Shown: positions 53,221 to 61,731, numbered from the stretch's first letter. The stretch is DNA of 64,000 bases from Tindallia californiensis (GCF_900107405.1 NZ_FNPV01000001.1:186001-250000), one strand, 5' to 3'. Notes: generated by a model from the letters alone, not told the origin. Program-made: numbers and translations.

Positions 53221-54141
53221 CTAAGAATTCTGCTTAGACTCCGGTTTTACCCATATTTCCATATAAGCGTTCTCTAACCTGTTATTATCATATTTTTCAA
53301 CTAAAAAAGGCCTTGTTACTAACCCACGATTTGCCAGCCAGCTATTTAACAAGTAATTTATCGCTTTTCCTAAGGCGTCTCCAACCAACTCATCGATAGT
53401 TTCTGCTTCTACGCAACAAACAACATATTCTCCAGCAGGAAGTATCCATTTATCAAATCCTTCGGGAATGTCTAAGTCATTTTTTGTTACAGCACCAGCA
53501 AAATAATTAAATTCGCCATCTTTCTTCCCCTCATTAAAAGATACACCAACTTCGACGCCTAGATCGATTTCATTTCTTAGCCTTACCTTGTGTTTATGAA
53601 AAGAATCCCACACACTTCCAGGAGAGTCAATTCCTGTTACAAAACCGACTGGTGCTTTATCTGATGGTATCGGTGAAGAAAGACCGATATAAACTTCTGG
53701 CAACTTAACACTTTTTCTAGTAATTTCCAAGACGATACCTTCTGTAATCAAAGGCACATCAATCTCTATCATTGTATAGTTGAGCAACAGTTCCGGCTTT
53801 GAAAAATGGTTTAATCGAGTAGGTTTTCTACGGTACTGATCAGGCGTTACTTCATATGCTTCTTTAAAAGACCGTGTAAATGATTCATGAGATGAAAATC
53901 CCACTTCTAAGGCAACATCAATGATTCTTTGTTCCGTCCTTATTAGTAAATCAGAAGCTCGAGCCAGACGTCGTAATTTAATATACTCTTTAACCGGTTT
54001 TTTAACTAATCTTTTGAACAAACGTTGAAAATAAAACGGTGATAAAGCTGCGATCTTTGCCAAAGCTTCAATTTTGAGCTCTTCGCCAATATTTTCCTCA
54101 GCAAAATCTATGGTTTTTTGTATTGCTTCCCATGCGTGCAT
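53221..54141 (-). CDS. AraC-type regulator with GyrI-like domain
   Basis: An N-terminal AraC DNA-binding domain of two helix-turn-helix motifs (residues about 1-105, ending AYEVTPDQYRR) is joined to a GyrI-like/effector domain (about 120-300) with VYIGLSSPIP and a final MEIWVKP. This is the layout of Rob/SoxS-like multidrug-responsive regulators. I start at ATG 54141, preceded by AAGGAGGTG; a longer frame to 54261 has no ribosome site. It is divergent from fetAB, with the GATATC repeats between them, so control of fetAB is plausible. Confidence 0.9.
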   Translation of the reverse strand: MHAWEAIQKTIDFAEENIGEELKIEALAKIAALSPFYFQRLFKRLVKKPVKEYIKLRRLARASDLLIRTEQRIIDVALEVGFSSHESFTRSFKEAYEVTPDQYRRKPTRLNHFSKPELLLNYTMIEIDVPLITEGIVLEITRKSVKLPEVYIGLSSPIPSDKAPVGFVTGIDSPGSVWDSFHKHKVRLRNEIDLGVEVGVSFNEGKKDGEFNYFAGAVTKNDLDIPEGFDKWILPAGEYVVCCVEAETIDELVGDALGKAINYLLNSWLANRGLVTRPFLVEKYDNNRLENAYMEIWVKPESKQNS

Positions 54142-54280
54142 CGTAAGCACCTCCTTACAGATAACATAACATACTCTTACGTTAAAACACTTGACCTCCA
54201 ATGCCCTCTTGTTTTCCAGAAAAGAATATAGATAAAAACCTTGTATCCTTCTCTCTTTCATGCTAATATGACATCATAAT

Positions 54281-54319
54281 TTGATATCGTTTGTTGATAT
54301 CGTTTATTGATATCAATAG
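54281..54319. promoter_or_regulatory. Three 13-bp direct repeats between araC and fetAB
   Basis: TTGATATCGTTTG, TTGATATCGTTTA and TTGATATCAATAG occur head-to-tail at 13-bp spacing, each with GATATC. A -10-like TATTAT at 54324-54329 follows on the plus strand. Placed over the -35 area, they could be sites for the AraC regulator or for a PadR repressor. The padR promoter shows the same GATAT spacing. Confidence 0.6.
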
Positions 54320-54380
54320 TTGGTATTATGTGTTTCGCTGCTTCTTCCCTTAAAAAAAGATTAAAAAGGAGATGATAGCC

Positions 54381-55034
54381 ATGTTTTTCTTTAAAGAAGT
54401 TATATACAAAAATATTCTGGATATCGAAAACCTTCATATTAAAAAGCATGCCGTCACTTGCATTGTAGGCGAAAGTGGTAGCGGAAAAACAACGTTGCTA
54501 CGCCTTTTAAATAGGTTAACCAGTTATGATAGTGGCACCATTTTTTATCATAAGCAACCGTTAAGTGATATCAACCCTACAGAATTGAGACGGGAAGTTG
54601 TTATGCTGTCACAAGCTCCCGCTATTTTCGATGGAAGCATCAAAGACAATCTATTAATAGGTCTTAGGTTTTCCGAAAAACCATTAGTCCCTGATCATCA
54701 GCTTTATGACATATTAAATCTAGTAAAGCTGCATAAAGATCTGGCCCAGGATGCTGAGAAGTTATCTGGTGGCGAAAAGCAACGGGTCGCTCTGGGCAGA
54801 GTAGTCCTAATGAAACCAGAGGTGCTATTGCTTGACGAACCTTCTTCCGCACTCGACGAAACGACTGAGCATATTATTATTAATGCTTTGATCAATTATA
54901 CGAAAGAAAATAATAAAACCCTTATTATGGTTACCCATTCTAAGCAAATAGCAAAAGAGTTTGCGGACGACATCATTATTATGAACAAAGGCATGATAAT
55001 CAGCGAAAGGTGGAATAAAGAATGGAAGGTGTAA
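54381..55034 (+). CDS. fetA: ABC transporter ATPase, FetA-like
   Basis: This 217-residue ATPase has Walker A GESGSGKTTLL, the Q-loop SQAPAIFDGSI, the signature LSGGEKQR and Walker B VLLLDEPSS, then the His in VTHS. It pairs with the UPF0014 permease downstream; the E. coli pair FetAB (YbbLM) is an iron exporter protecting against oxidative stress. The start at 54381 is chosen because AAAAAGGAG touches an ATG at 54372. It overlaps fetB by 13 nt. Confidence 0.88.
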   Translation: MFFFKEVIYKNILDIENLHIKKHAVTCIVGESGSGKTTLLRLLNRLTSYDSGTIFYHKQPLSDINPTELRREVVMLSQAPAIFDGSIKDNLLIGLRFSEKPLVPDHQLYDILNLVKLHKDLAQDAEKLSGGEKQRVALGRVVLMKPEVLLLDEPSSALDETTEHIIINALINYTKENNKTLIMVTHSKQIAKEFADDIIIMNKGMIISERWNKEWKV

Positions 55035-55807
55035 TTGATTTACCACTATTGCAAATGGCATCCGCCTATATTTTTGTTGTAATCCTTTTATTTATTGTAA
55101 GGAAACGAGGAATCTCAAGAGAAAAAGAAATTCTCATTGCTTCTATCCGAATGACAGTCCAACTTACATCCGTGGGGTATCTGCTTGTCTATTTATTTAA
55201 TAATATTAATCCATTAAATACCATTGTAGTCATTGTGATCATGGAAGCGTTTGCCATTCATAATATTTATAAACGAACAAAACCATCTATTTCCAGTTCC
55301 TTAAAGAAGATCATCGCCCTATCAATGGTATTTGGAACTGTGTCCACCCTTGTATACTTCTTACTGGTAGTCATTAACCTTTCTCCCTGGTATGATCCCA
55401 GATATTTCATTCCTATCGCAGGAATGCTTATTGGTAATTCTATGACAGGTATCTCCCTCGGAGTAACCCGGCTTATCGATGGCATGCATTCTGAAAAGCA
55501 TCTTGTTGAATCAGCATTAATGCTTGGTGCAACACCTAAAACAGCTGCCAAGCCCATTGTTGATAAAGCTTTTGATGCGTCCATTCTTCCCACCATAAAC
55601 GCTATGATCGGAATGGGTATCGTATTCTTACCCGGAATGATGACCGGACAAATTTTATCTGGAATATCTCCTGTTACAGCCATTAAATACCAAATAGCCA
55701 TCATGCTTGGTATTCTTGGCAGCGTTGCTCTAACTGTTATATTATTTGTTCAGCTAGGTTATCAAACTTTTTTTACCGAAGAAGATCAATTAATCATCAA
55801 AGACTAA
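55022..55807 (+). CDS. fetB: FetB-like (UPF0014) permease
   Basis: The 261-residue membrane protein has about seven helices. The family core is GMLIGNSMTGISLGVTRL, LMLGATPKTA, and the GMGIVFLPGMMTGQILSG segment (quoted in part). It would export iron or another small ion with FetA. Its 5' end overlaps fetA, so the two are cotranslated. It is convergent with bioA, 20 nt apart. Confidence 0.92.
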   Translation: MEGVIDLPLLQMASAYIFVVILLFIVRKRGISREKEILIASIRMTVQLTSVGYLLVYLFNNINPLNTIVVIVIMEAFAIHNIYKRTKPSISSSLKKIIALSMVFGTVSTLVYFLLVVINLSPWYDPRYFIPIAGMLIGNSMTGISLGVTRLIDGMHSEKHLVESALMLGATPKTAAKPIVDKAFDASILPTINAMIGMGIVFLPGMMTGQILSGISPVTAIKYQIAIMLGILGSVALTVILFVQLGYQTFFTEEDQLIIKD

Positions 55808-55827
55808 AACATTACTATTGCTGTCTT

Positions 55828-57204
55828 TTAAGGACAATGCTCTTTTGACCTTTCCTTAAAACACTCAAGGATTGACTCTTTTGCCGCATGAATCATCATG
55901 TCCATTTCCTGTTCATTAATAATATAGGGGGGCATAAAATAGATCACATTTTGCATCGGTCTTAAAAGAACCCCTTTTTGTAGTGCTTTTTTATAAATCC
56001 TGTCGGCGATTCGCTCTTTCCAATCAAAGCACTCCATCCTTTCTTTATTTTGCACTAACTCAATAGCACCGATCATCCCTATTTGCCTGTATTCGCCAAC
56101 CCAAGGTATTTCATCAATGCCTTTTTCAACTTTTTGTTTAAGCATTCTTGATTTTTCTTTATTATTTTCGATGATATTCTCCTCATCAAATATGTCTAAC
56201 GTAGCTACAGCGGCTCTACAGGCTAACGCATTACCTGAATAGCTATGACTATGTATAAATGCTTTTGATGTTTCATAATCATCATAAAAAGCATCATATA
56301 TGCGATCGGTAACTAAGGTTAATGCCATTGGTAAATAACCGCCTGTAAGCCCTTTCCCTATTGTCATAAGATCAGGTGCCACATCTGCATGCTCGCAGGC
56401 CCACATTTTTCCTGTTCGTCCAAATCCAACAGCAATTTCATCGGCTATAAAATTTATAGCGTATTGATCGCACAGTTTCCTAAGTTTTTTAAGATAGACC
56501 GGTGAATATATTTTTAGCCCCGCTGCTCCCTGTACAAGTGGTTCGATGATAATTCCTGAAATTTCTTCATGCTTTTCTTTCACTAACACTTCCATACTTG
56601 CAAAGCACTCCGCTTCACAGGAATCCCTGTCTCCACCATACCGACACCTTAGACAATCAGGTGCTTCAGCCCTAAACACATCAAATAAGAGAGCCTCAAA
56701 AATATTACTATATTTACTTACGCCACTCAGAGAAAGAGATCCGACAGTTTCACCATGGTAGGCATTTTCCAGAGCGATAAATTTCTTTTTCTTTGTTTGT
56801 CCCTTTTGTTGGTGATATTGAAAACTTATCTTTAAAGCCACTTCCACCGCTGAAGATCCATTTTCACTAAAGAACATTTTGTTTAGTTTTCCCGGTGCCT
56901 TTTTTGCCAATCTTTCTGCCAGCTCTATGGCAGGTTCATGAGAGAAATTAGCAAATATGACATGTTCAAGCTTATCTAATTGATCCTTCAGTGCTTCATT
57001 AATTCTTTTATTAGAATGTCCAAACAGATTCACCCACCATGAGGATACGGCATCTAAATATCTATTTCCTTTCAGATCCTCCAAAAACACCCCCTCACCT
57101 TTTTTCACTATAATCGGTGGAAAGCTTTCATAATCTTTCATTTGAGAACATGGATGCCATATATGCCTTAAATCTTTTTCCTGCAAGTTTTTTATGATGT
57201 CCAA
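55828..57204 (-). CDS. bioA: Adenosylmethionine-8-amino-7-oxononanoate aminotransferase
   Basis: This class III PLP transaminase makes 7,8-diaminopelargonate for biotin. IWHPCSQMKDYE at the N-terminus is specific to BioA (the Trp and Tyr near the active site), AYHGETVGSLSLSG and IADEIAVGFGRTGKMW follow, and the PLP lysine is in TIGKGLTGGYLPMA. The start is TTG with GGGGGAG 5 nt upstream, and 458 residues is normal. It follows bioD by 24 nt, and bioY is further up in the same operon. Confidence 0.96.
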   Translation of the reverse strand: MDIIKNLQEKDLRHIWHPCSQMKDYESFPPIIVKKGEGVFLEDLKGNRYLDAVSSWWVNLFGHSNKRINEALKDQLDKLEHVIFANFSHEPAIELAERLAKKAPGKLNKMFFSENGSSAVEVALKISFQYHQQKGQTKKKKFIALENAYHGETVGSLSLSGVSKYSNIFEALLFDVFRAEAPDCLRCRYGGDRDSCEAECFASMEVLVKEKHEEISGIIIEPLVQGAAGLKIYSPVYLKKLRKLCDQYAINFIADEIAVGFGRTGKMWACEHADVAPDLMTIGKGLTGGYLPMALTLVTDRIYDAFYDDYETSKAFIHSHSYSGNALACRAAVATLDIFDEENIIENNKEKSRMLKQKVEKGIDEIPWVGEYRQIGMIGAIELVQNKERMECFDWKERIADRIYKKALQKGVLLRPMQNVIYFMPPYIINEQEMDMMIHAAKESILECFKERSKEHCP

Positions 57205-57228
57205 CTTGACTCCCCCTTCAAAATTGCT

Positions 57229-57936
57229 TTATCTTATCATATCCAACATATCCTCAACGTCTAATTTATTTCTATATTCAGCCTTTATCCTTTCAATAAA
57301 GGCTTCTCCCCGTTCCACCTTACCTAACGTAAAAATTTTTTCTATCCCAGACATGGCTGATATAACTTTTACATTATCTTCTTCATAAAAAGTTCCCTGA
57401 TAGGCATTGACCACTATTCCTTTTATTTCTATCCCCTTGGATTGTAGAAATTCAATTGTTAGCATTGTGTGGTTGATAGTTCCCACATTCGCTCTTGTCA
57501 CCATAAGTACCGGTATCCTTAAATCCTTTATCAAGTGATGGATGCAATATTCATTTCTTTTTATAGGAACTACTACTCCTCCAGCACCTTCAACAATGAC
57601 ATAATCATATGTTTCTACTAGTTTTTGATAATGATTTATTAGCTTCTCGGTTTCAATCTCCTTCTTTTCTATTTCGCTTGCAAGATGCGGAGATACAGAA
57701 GCCTCAAAACAGTAGGTGTTCATTCTTTCGTATGATTCCTCTATTTGCGCTACCTTCCTGACAAATTGAACATCACCTGATTGTACCGCACCATTTTCAT
57801 AGATTCCTCCACTTTGAACCGGCTTAAAAAAACAAACACCATGACCATCTTTGTTAAGCATGTAAGCAGCGCCAGCTGAAACAAAGGTCTTCCCTACTTC
57901 TGTATCTGTCCCTACAACAAATATTCCTTTCCCCAA
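57229..57936 (-). CDS. bioD: Dethiobiotin synthetase
   Basis: BioD makes dethiobiotin from 7,8-diaminopelargonate, CO2 and ATP. The 235 residues have VVGTDTEVGKTFVSAG (P-loop), KPVQSGG and VEGAGGVVVPI. The start codon appears to be TTG with GGAGAGG about 6 nt upstream. It lies between bioY and bioA in a run of close genes, all behind the BirA operator. Confidence 0.96.
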   Translation of the reverse strand: MGKGIFVVGTDTEVGKTFVSAGAAYMLNKDGHGVCFFKPVQSGGIYENGAVQSGDVQFVRKVAQIEESYERMNTYCFEASVSPHLASEIEKKEIETEKLINHYQKLVETYDYVIVEGAGGVVVPIKRNEYCIHHLIKDLRIPVLMVTRANVGTINHTMLTIEFLQSKGIEIKGIVVNAYQGTFYEEDNVKVISAMSGIEKIFTLGKVERGEAFIERIKAEYRNKLDVEDMLDMIR

Positions 57937-57972
57937 ATCGACCCTCTCCTCGCTTGACTATTTCTAACCGAT

Positions 57973-58542
57973 CTACTGTTTTATTGACTTCACAAGACCG
58001 GATCTTCTCAGTACCGGTACCACAGTGACCGCTGTAAAAGCAATAACACCGCTTAAAATCAGATCCGGAGCTATATAAGGCATAAAACCAACCATCAAAG
58101 CTTCTACCACTGACATTTGCCTCCCCACATACAAATTTACAATCATGTATAAGTAAGAAACCCCTATTAAATAGACAAAGAACAGTCCTGTTAAAACAGG
58201 GGTAAGTACATTAAGAAAGCTTATTTCTTCAAGGCTTTCTGTTCGTTTGCCAATGATAAAGGCACACATAATAAACCCTATCAGATATCCAAAAGTTGGT
58301 TGTAATAAATATGCCGGCCCACCACCATTTGCAAAAATAGGTATTCCAACAAGCCCAATTCCTACGTACAAGAGTTGAGAGTACAATCCATGTTTAGCTC
58401 CTAAAAAAATCCCTGCATAGGCACAAAATAAAAACTGTAGCGTAAACGGTACTACTGGAGTAGGGATTTTAATAAAAGCTCCTATTGCTGTTAATGCCGT
58501 AAACATGGATATCAACGTCACCTCTCTGGTTTTTAGTCTCAT
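57973..58542 (-). CDS. bioY: Biotin transporter S component BioY
   Basis: This 189-residue, six-helix membrane protein of the ECF type binds and imports biotin with an energising EcfAAT module encoded elsewhere. TALTAIGAFIKIPTPVVPFTLQ and the GGGPAYLLQPTFGYLIGF region are characteristic (quoted in part). The ATG follows AAAGGAG. It is the first gene of bioY-bioD-bioA, so the cell couples uptake and synthesis under BirA. Confidence 0.95.
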   Translation of the reverse strand: MRLKTREVTLISMFTALTAIGAFIKIPTPVVPFTLQFLFCAYAGIFLGAKHGLYSQLLYVGIGLVGIPIFANGGGPAYLLQPTFGYLIGFIMCAFIIGKRTESLEEISFLNVLTPVLTGLFFVYLIGVSYLYMIVNLYVGRQMSVVEALMVGFMPYIAPDLILSGVIAFTAVTVVPVLRRSGLVKSIKQ

Positions 58543-58578
58543 TCATTTCACTCCTTTTTTTATTTCTAACACAAAATT

Positions 58579-58607
58579 AGTATATAGACACCGACGCCAA
58601 CTGTCAA
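58579..58607 (-). promoter_or_regulatory. bioYDA promoter
   Basis: Minus-strand TTGACA (58602-58607), a 17-nt spacer and TATACT (58579-58584). The -35 lies inside one arm of the BirA operator. Confidence 0.85.
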
Positions 58608-58637
58608 CCTTTAATATCTTTTAGGTTGACAGTTGGC
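58596..58637. promoter_or_regulatory. BirA operator shared by divergent bio genes
   Basis: GCCAACTGTCAACC and GGTTGACAGTTGGC form a perfect 14-bp inverted repeat with a 14-nt centre. The core TGTCAACC-N14-GGTTGACA matches the Firmicutes BirA biotin-repressor site. Both -35 boxes lie within the arms, so binding would silence bioYDA and bioB together. Confidence 0.93.
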
Positions 58638-58654
58638 GGTCTATCCCTTATAAT
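58626..58654 (+). promoter_or_regulatory. bioB promoter
   Basis: TTGACA (58626-58631), a 17-nt spacer and TATAAT (58649-58654): a full consensus sigma-A promoter, with the -35 inside the right arm of the operator. Confidence 0.9.
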
Positions 58655-58677
58655 TGCTTGCAAATATTCAATATCAG

Positions 58678-58712
58678 GCGTCACAGACTTATTGATATAG
58701 AGTCTGTGACGC
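58678..58712 (+). other. Perfect hairpin in the bioB leader
   Basis: GCGTCACAGACT pairs with AGTCTGTGACGC (12 bp) around an 11-nt loop, between the promoter and the bioB ribosome site. No T run follows, so it is not a usual terminator. It may be an RNA-stability element or a second operator. Confidence 0.75.
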
Positions 58713-58740
58713 TTAACTACTTGTAGAAAGAAGGGTTTCT

Positions 58741-59697
58741 ATGAATATCAACCACCTAACGCAAGAAATCATCGAAGGAAGAATCTTGAAACGCCACGAA
58801 GATTTACGTTTCTTTGCTACTGTGAATTTAAGAAAACTTTGTGAAGGCTCAAACGCGATTCGCCAAGCATTGTGCGGGGACAGCGTTGACTTGTGTTCGA
58901 TTATTAATGGTCTCAGTGGCAAGTGTCGTGAGGATTGTAAATTTTGTGCCCAAAGCAGTCATCACCACACAGAAGTCGAAGAATACCGTTTCTTAGACAG
59001 CGATACTTTGATAGCTGACTGCAAAAAGCACGCTGATAAAGGGGTTCATCGCTATTCTATTGTAACAGCAGGACGCAAATTAGAGCCTAAAGACCTAAAA
59101 GCGGTTTGTTATGCCTACAAAACAATGAGTAAGCATAACAATATCAATCTATGTGCTTCACACGGTTTGCTATCAGAAGAAGATTTTATCGCTTTGAAGG
59201 AAAGCGGCGTAACAATGTATCACGCAAATATAGAAACTTCAAGAAGAAATTTTCCTAATGTTTGCACCACCCATACCTATGAAGACAAGTTAAATACCAT
59301 TAAACTAGCACAAGGATTAGGTTTCAAGGTCTGTTCCGGTGGTATCATTGGCATGGGTGAAACCTTTGAAGATCGATTGGATATGGCCCTCAGCTTATCA
59401 GAGCTACAAATACCATCGATTCCAATCAATGTTTTGATGCCTATAAAAGGAACTGTCTATGAACATATTGAACCACTGACAGAAGATGAGATACTAAGAA
59501 CCATTGCCATGTTTCGATTTATCAATCCGACTGCCAGGATTCGACTAGCGGCTGGAAGAGGTCTGATGAAGGACTCAGGAAAACAAGCATTCCTTGCAGG
59601 TGCTAACGCAACAATCACCGGGGATTTGTTAACCACCTCTGGTAATAATATCGATCAAGACAAAAGAATGCTCAAACAAATGGGATTTCATATATAA
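58741..59697 (+). CDS. bioB: Biotin synthase
   Basis: This radical SAM enzyme inserts sulfur into dethiobiotin. CREDCKFCAQS (residues about 61-71) holds the CxxxCxxC cluster motif, and NVEIST-like NIETSRRNFP and GIIGMGETFEDR follow; the RLAAGR near residue 275 contains the Arg ligand of the second cluster. The ATG has AGAAAGAAGGG upstream. It is transcribed away from bioYDA under the same BirA site. No bioF, bioC, bioH or bioW is in view, so the early pimelate steps are encoded elsewhere or absent. Confidence 0.97.
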   Translation: MNINHLTQEIIEGRILKRHEDLRFFATVNLRKLCEGSNAIRQALCGDSVDLCSIINGLSGKCREDCKFCAQSSHHHTEVEEYRFLDSDTLIADCKKHADKGVHRYSIVTAGRKLEPKDLKAVCYAYKTMSKHNNINLCASHGLLSEEDFIALKESGVTMYHANIETSRRNFPNVCTTHTYEDKLNTIKLAQGLGFKVCSGGIIGMGETFEDRLDMALSLSELQIPSIPINVLMPIKGTVYEHIEPLTEDEILRTIAMFRFINPTARIRLAAGRGLMKDSGKQAFLAGANATITGDLLTTSGNNIDQDKRMLKQMGFHI

Positions 59698-59948
59698 CCC
59701 TTATGAATCATTATGGTTCTATATCCAGCAAAGAAAGAGCTATATTTTTTCATTCTTGTCCTTTTCACTTTGAAAATCAGTTAAAAATATAACAACAAAG
59801 GCGCCACACAGAAAATAGTTAACAAAAAGAAGTTATCAACTAATGCTTTTTGCAAAGGCACCCAAACCCCTTCTCCTATGTATCTTCAAAGATCATACTT
59901 ATTAGTTCTTCCAGCTTAAGTGCTCTTCAGACATTTAAAATGATTTCG

Positions 59949-59977
59949 TTGAAAACAAATAGGTAAAATGTTACAAT
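59949..59977 (+). promoter_or_regulatory. Candidate distal dcu promoter
   Basis: TTGAAA (59949-59954), a 17-nt spacer and TACAAT (59972-59977), each within one or two bases of consensus. Confidence 0.5.
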
Positions 59978-60011
59978 GTACGAGTGTTTGAATTTCATAT
60001 TGGTAAACATG

Positions 60012-60033
60012 TTGCAAAATGAGCATTTTGCAA
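60012..60033. promoter_or_regulatory. Perfect palindrome upstream of dcu
   Basis: TTGCAAAATG and CATTTTGCAA are separated by AG. This is a typical size for a dimeric regulator site. It lies just downstream of the distal promoter, which suits a repressor, or upstream of the second promoter, which suits an activator. Confidence 0.6.
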
Positions 60034-60214
60034 AACAAAAAAGGGATTCATCTCTGGTCTAGTACCGTATCTAAATGTACTTAAAACGCTTCTCAAGGAT
60101 AAGTGCGTTCCCTCACTTTGTATATTTAATAACAAGTCGCTTATCGCTTTTTTCAGACCGTTGGCAAAGATGAATAAGATGATGATTGTTTCTCTTTATA
60201 TTCATGTCATCCTT

Positions 60215-60243
60215 TTGTAATATCTAACTTGAGAACCTAATAT
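60215..60243 (+). promoter_or_regulatory. Candidate proximal dcu promoter
   Basis: TTGTAA (60215-60220), a 17-nt spacer and TAATAT (60238-60243), about 120 nt before the dcu ATG. Confidence 0.45.
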
Positions 60244-60364
60244 GAAATTCATTCAAGTAACTGCTTGATTTCTTTCGCGCGATATGAAAAAAACATCGAA
60301 CCAAAATGGTTATCGAAAAATGGTGTGAAAATTAGGCAAACAATACAGAAAAAGAGGTGGAGAA

Positions 60365-61663
60365 ATGTTTTTACAATTTGCAATTGTACTTTTAGCTATT
60401 TTTATTGGTGCTCGTATTGGTGGTATAGCGTTAGGTGCTATGGGGGGATTAGGTCTTGCTATTTTATCCTTTGTTTTTAATATGCAGCCAACCTCAGCTC
60501 CTATCGCTGTTATGTTAATGATCTTTGCAGTGGTGACGGCAGCAGCTACCTTGGAAGCAACCGGAGGTATGAGCTATTTAGTCAAAGTAGCCGAAAAAAT
60601 TCTTAGAAAGAACCCAGGCGCTATTACTTATATGGCTCCCATAGTTACATATGTTTTCACTGTTTTTGCAGGAACAGGTCATGTGGCTTACTCCGTTCTT
60701 CCAGTGATAGCAGAAGTGTCCAGAGAGCAAAAGGTTCGTCCAGAAAGACCGCTCTCTATAGCTGTTATTGCCTCACAGCAAGCCATTGTAGCCAGCCCTA
60801 TTTCCGCTGCTACAGTCGCTTTACTGGGTATCCTATCACCTTACGACATTACCTTAAATCAGATTTTAATGGTTACCATTCCAGCAACTTTTGCCGGTAT
60901 CATGATTTCTGCATTTTTAATCAGAAATAAAGGTGCAGAACTAGAAGATGATCCAGAATATCAAAAAAGGTTAGCAAAAGGTCTTGAAGCTCAGAGCAAG
61001 AATGAAGAAGTTGTTATTACCTCTAAAGCAAAAGTTTCCGTTCTATTGTTTTTATTAGGAACGATCAGTATTGTTTTATTCGGAAGTTTTGACCAACTGC
61101 GTCCTGTTTTTGAAGATGGAAGTGTTATGGGGATGGCAACCATCATTCAAGTAATTATGTTAAGTGTAGCTGCATTAAATATATTAGTCTGTAAAGCCGA
61201 TGTGGAAAAGGTTGCTTCCGGCGGTGTGTTTAAGGCAGGTTCTGTGGCTATTGTTGCCATATTCGGCATCGCATGGCTAGGTGATTCTTTCTTTAGTGCT
61301 CATATAGATACCATCCAACCATCTATTGAAGGCATGGTAGAGTCTGCTCCATGGGTGTTTGCCTTTGCCTTGTTTATCATGTCAATCCTACTAAACAGCC
61401 AGGCCGCTACCACAGCCGCACTAATGCCTGTAGGCCTTGCAATAGGCATTAGCCCTATGCTCTTAATTGCAATGTTTCCAGCTGTAAACGGATATTTCTT
61501 TTTGCCAAACTATGGTCCCATTATAGCCGCTATCGGATTTGATCGGACAGGGACTACAAAAATTGGTAAATATATCTTTAACCATAGTTTTATGATTCCT
61601 GGTTTATTAGCTACCGTTGCTTCGTTAGTCATAGGATTTATTTTATCAGGAATATTGTTATAA
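60365..61663 (+). CDS. Anaerobic C4-dicarboxylate transporter, Dcu family
   Basis: This 432-residue membrane carrier belongs to the DcuA/DcuB type, exchanging fumarate, malate, aspartate or succinate under anaerobic conditions. Characteristic segments are RIGGIALGAMGGLGLA, FAGTGHVAYSVLPVIAEVS (quoted in part), ASQQAIVASPISAAT and YGPIIAAIGFDRTGTTKIG. The ATG follows AGAGGTGGAG. The two-component genes downstream on the other strand are candidate regulators. It ends in a strong terminator shared with them. Confidence 0.94.
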   Translation: MFLQFAIVLLAIFIGARIGGIALGAMGGLGLAILSFVFNMQPTSAPIAVMLMIFAVVTAAATLEATGGMSYLVKVAEKILRKNPGAITYMAPIVTYVFTVFAGTGHVAYSVLPVIAEVSREQKVRPERPLSIAVIASQQAIVASPISAATVALLGILSPYDITLNQILMVTIPATFAGIMISAFLIRNKGAELEDDPEYQKRLAKGLEAQSKNEEVVITSKAKVSVLLFLLGTISIVLFGSFDQLRPVFEDGSVMGMATIIQVIMLSVAALNILVCKADVEKVASGGVFKAGSVAIVAIFGIAWLGDSFFSAHIDTIQPSIEGMVESAPWVFAFALFIMSILLNSQAATTAALMPVGLAIGISPMLLIAMFPAVNGYFFLPNYGPIIAAIGFDRTGTTKIGKYIFNHSFMIPGLLATVASLVIGFILSGILL

Positions 61664-61670
61664 CTAATTT

Positions 61671-61704
61671 AGCCCCGTGATGTTTTAAACATCACGGGGC
61701 TTTT
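61671..61704. terminator. Bidirectional terminator
   Basis: AGCCCCGTGATGT pairs with ACATCACGGGGCT, with a TTTT run on the plus strand. It separates dcu from the convergent response regulator gene. Confidence 0.9.
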
Positions 61705-61731
61705 CATAAGGCTTAATCAAAGAAGGTTTAT

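Larger units (their letters stand above)
59698..60364. other. 667-bp upstream region of the dcu gene
   Basis: No gene is seen. It contains a promoter-like TTGAAA/TACAAT at 59949-59977, a perfect 10-bp palindrome at 60012-60033, a GATAAGTGCG/CGCTTATC pair (60098-60145) followed by GCTTTTTT, and a second promoter-like pair TTGTAA/TAATAT at 60215-60243. If the first promoter is used, the dcu transcript has a leader of about 380 nt. Confidence 0.5.

Noticed and set aside
60012-60033. Sigma-54 enhancer site with a -24/-12 promoter upstream of dcu
   Set aside because: I looked for TGGCAC-N5-TTGC-like boxes between the palindrome and the ATG and found none; sigma-A-like boxes fit better.
59698-60364. 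Small genes in the bioB-dcu gap
   Set aside because: Short frames such as one starting near 60009 have no ribosome site and no recognisable similarity.
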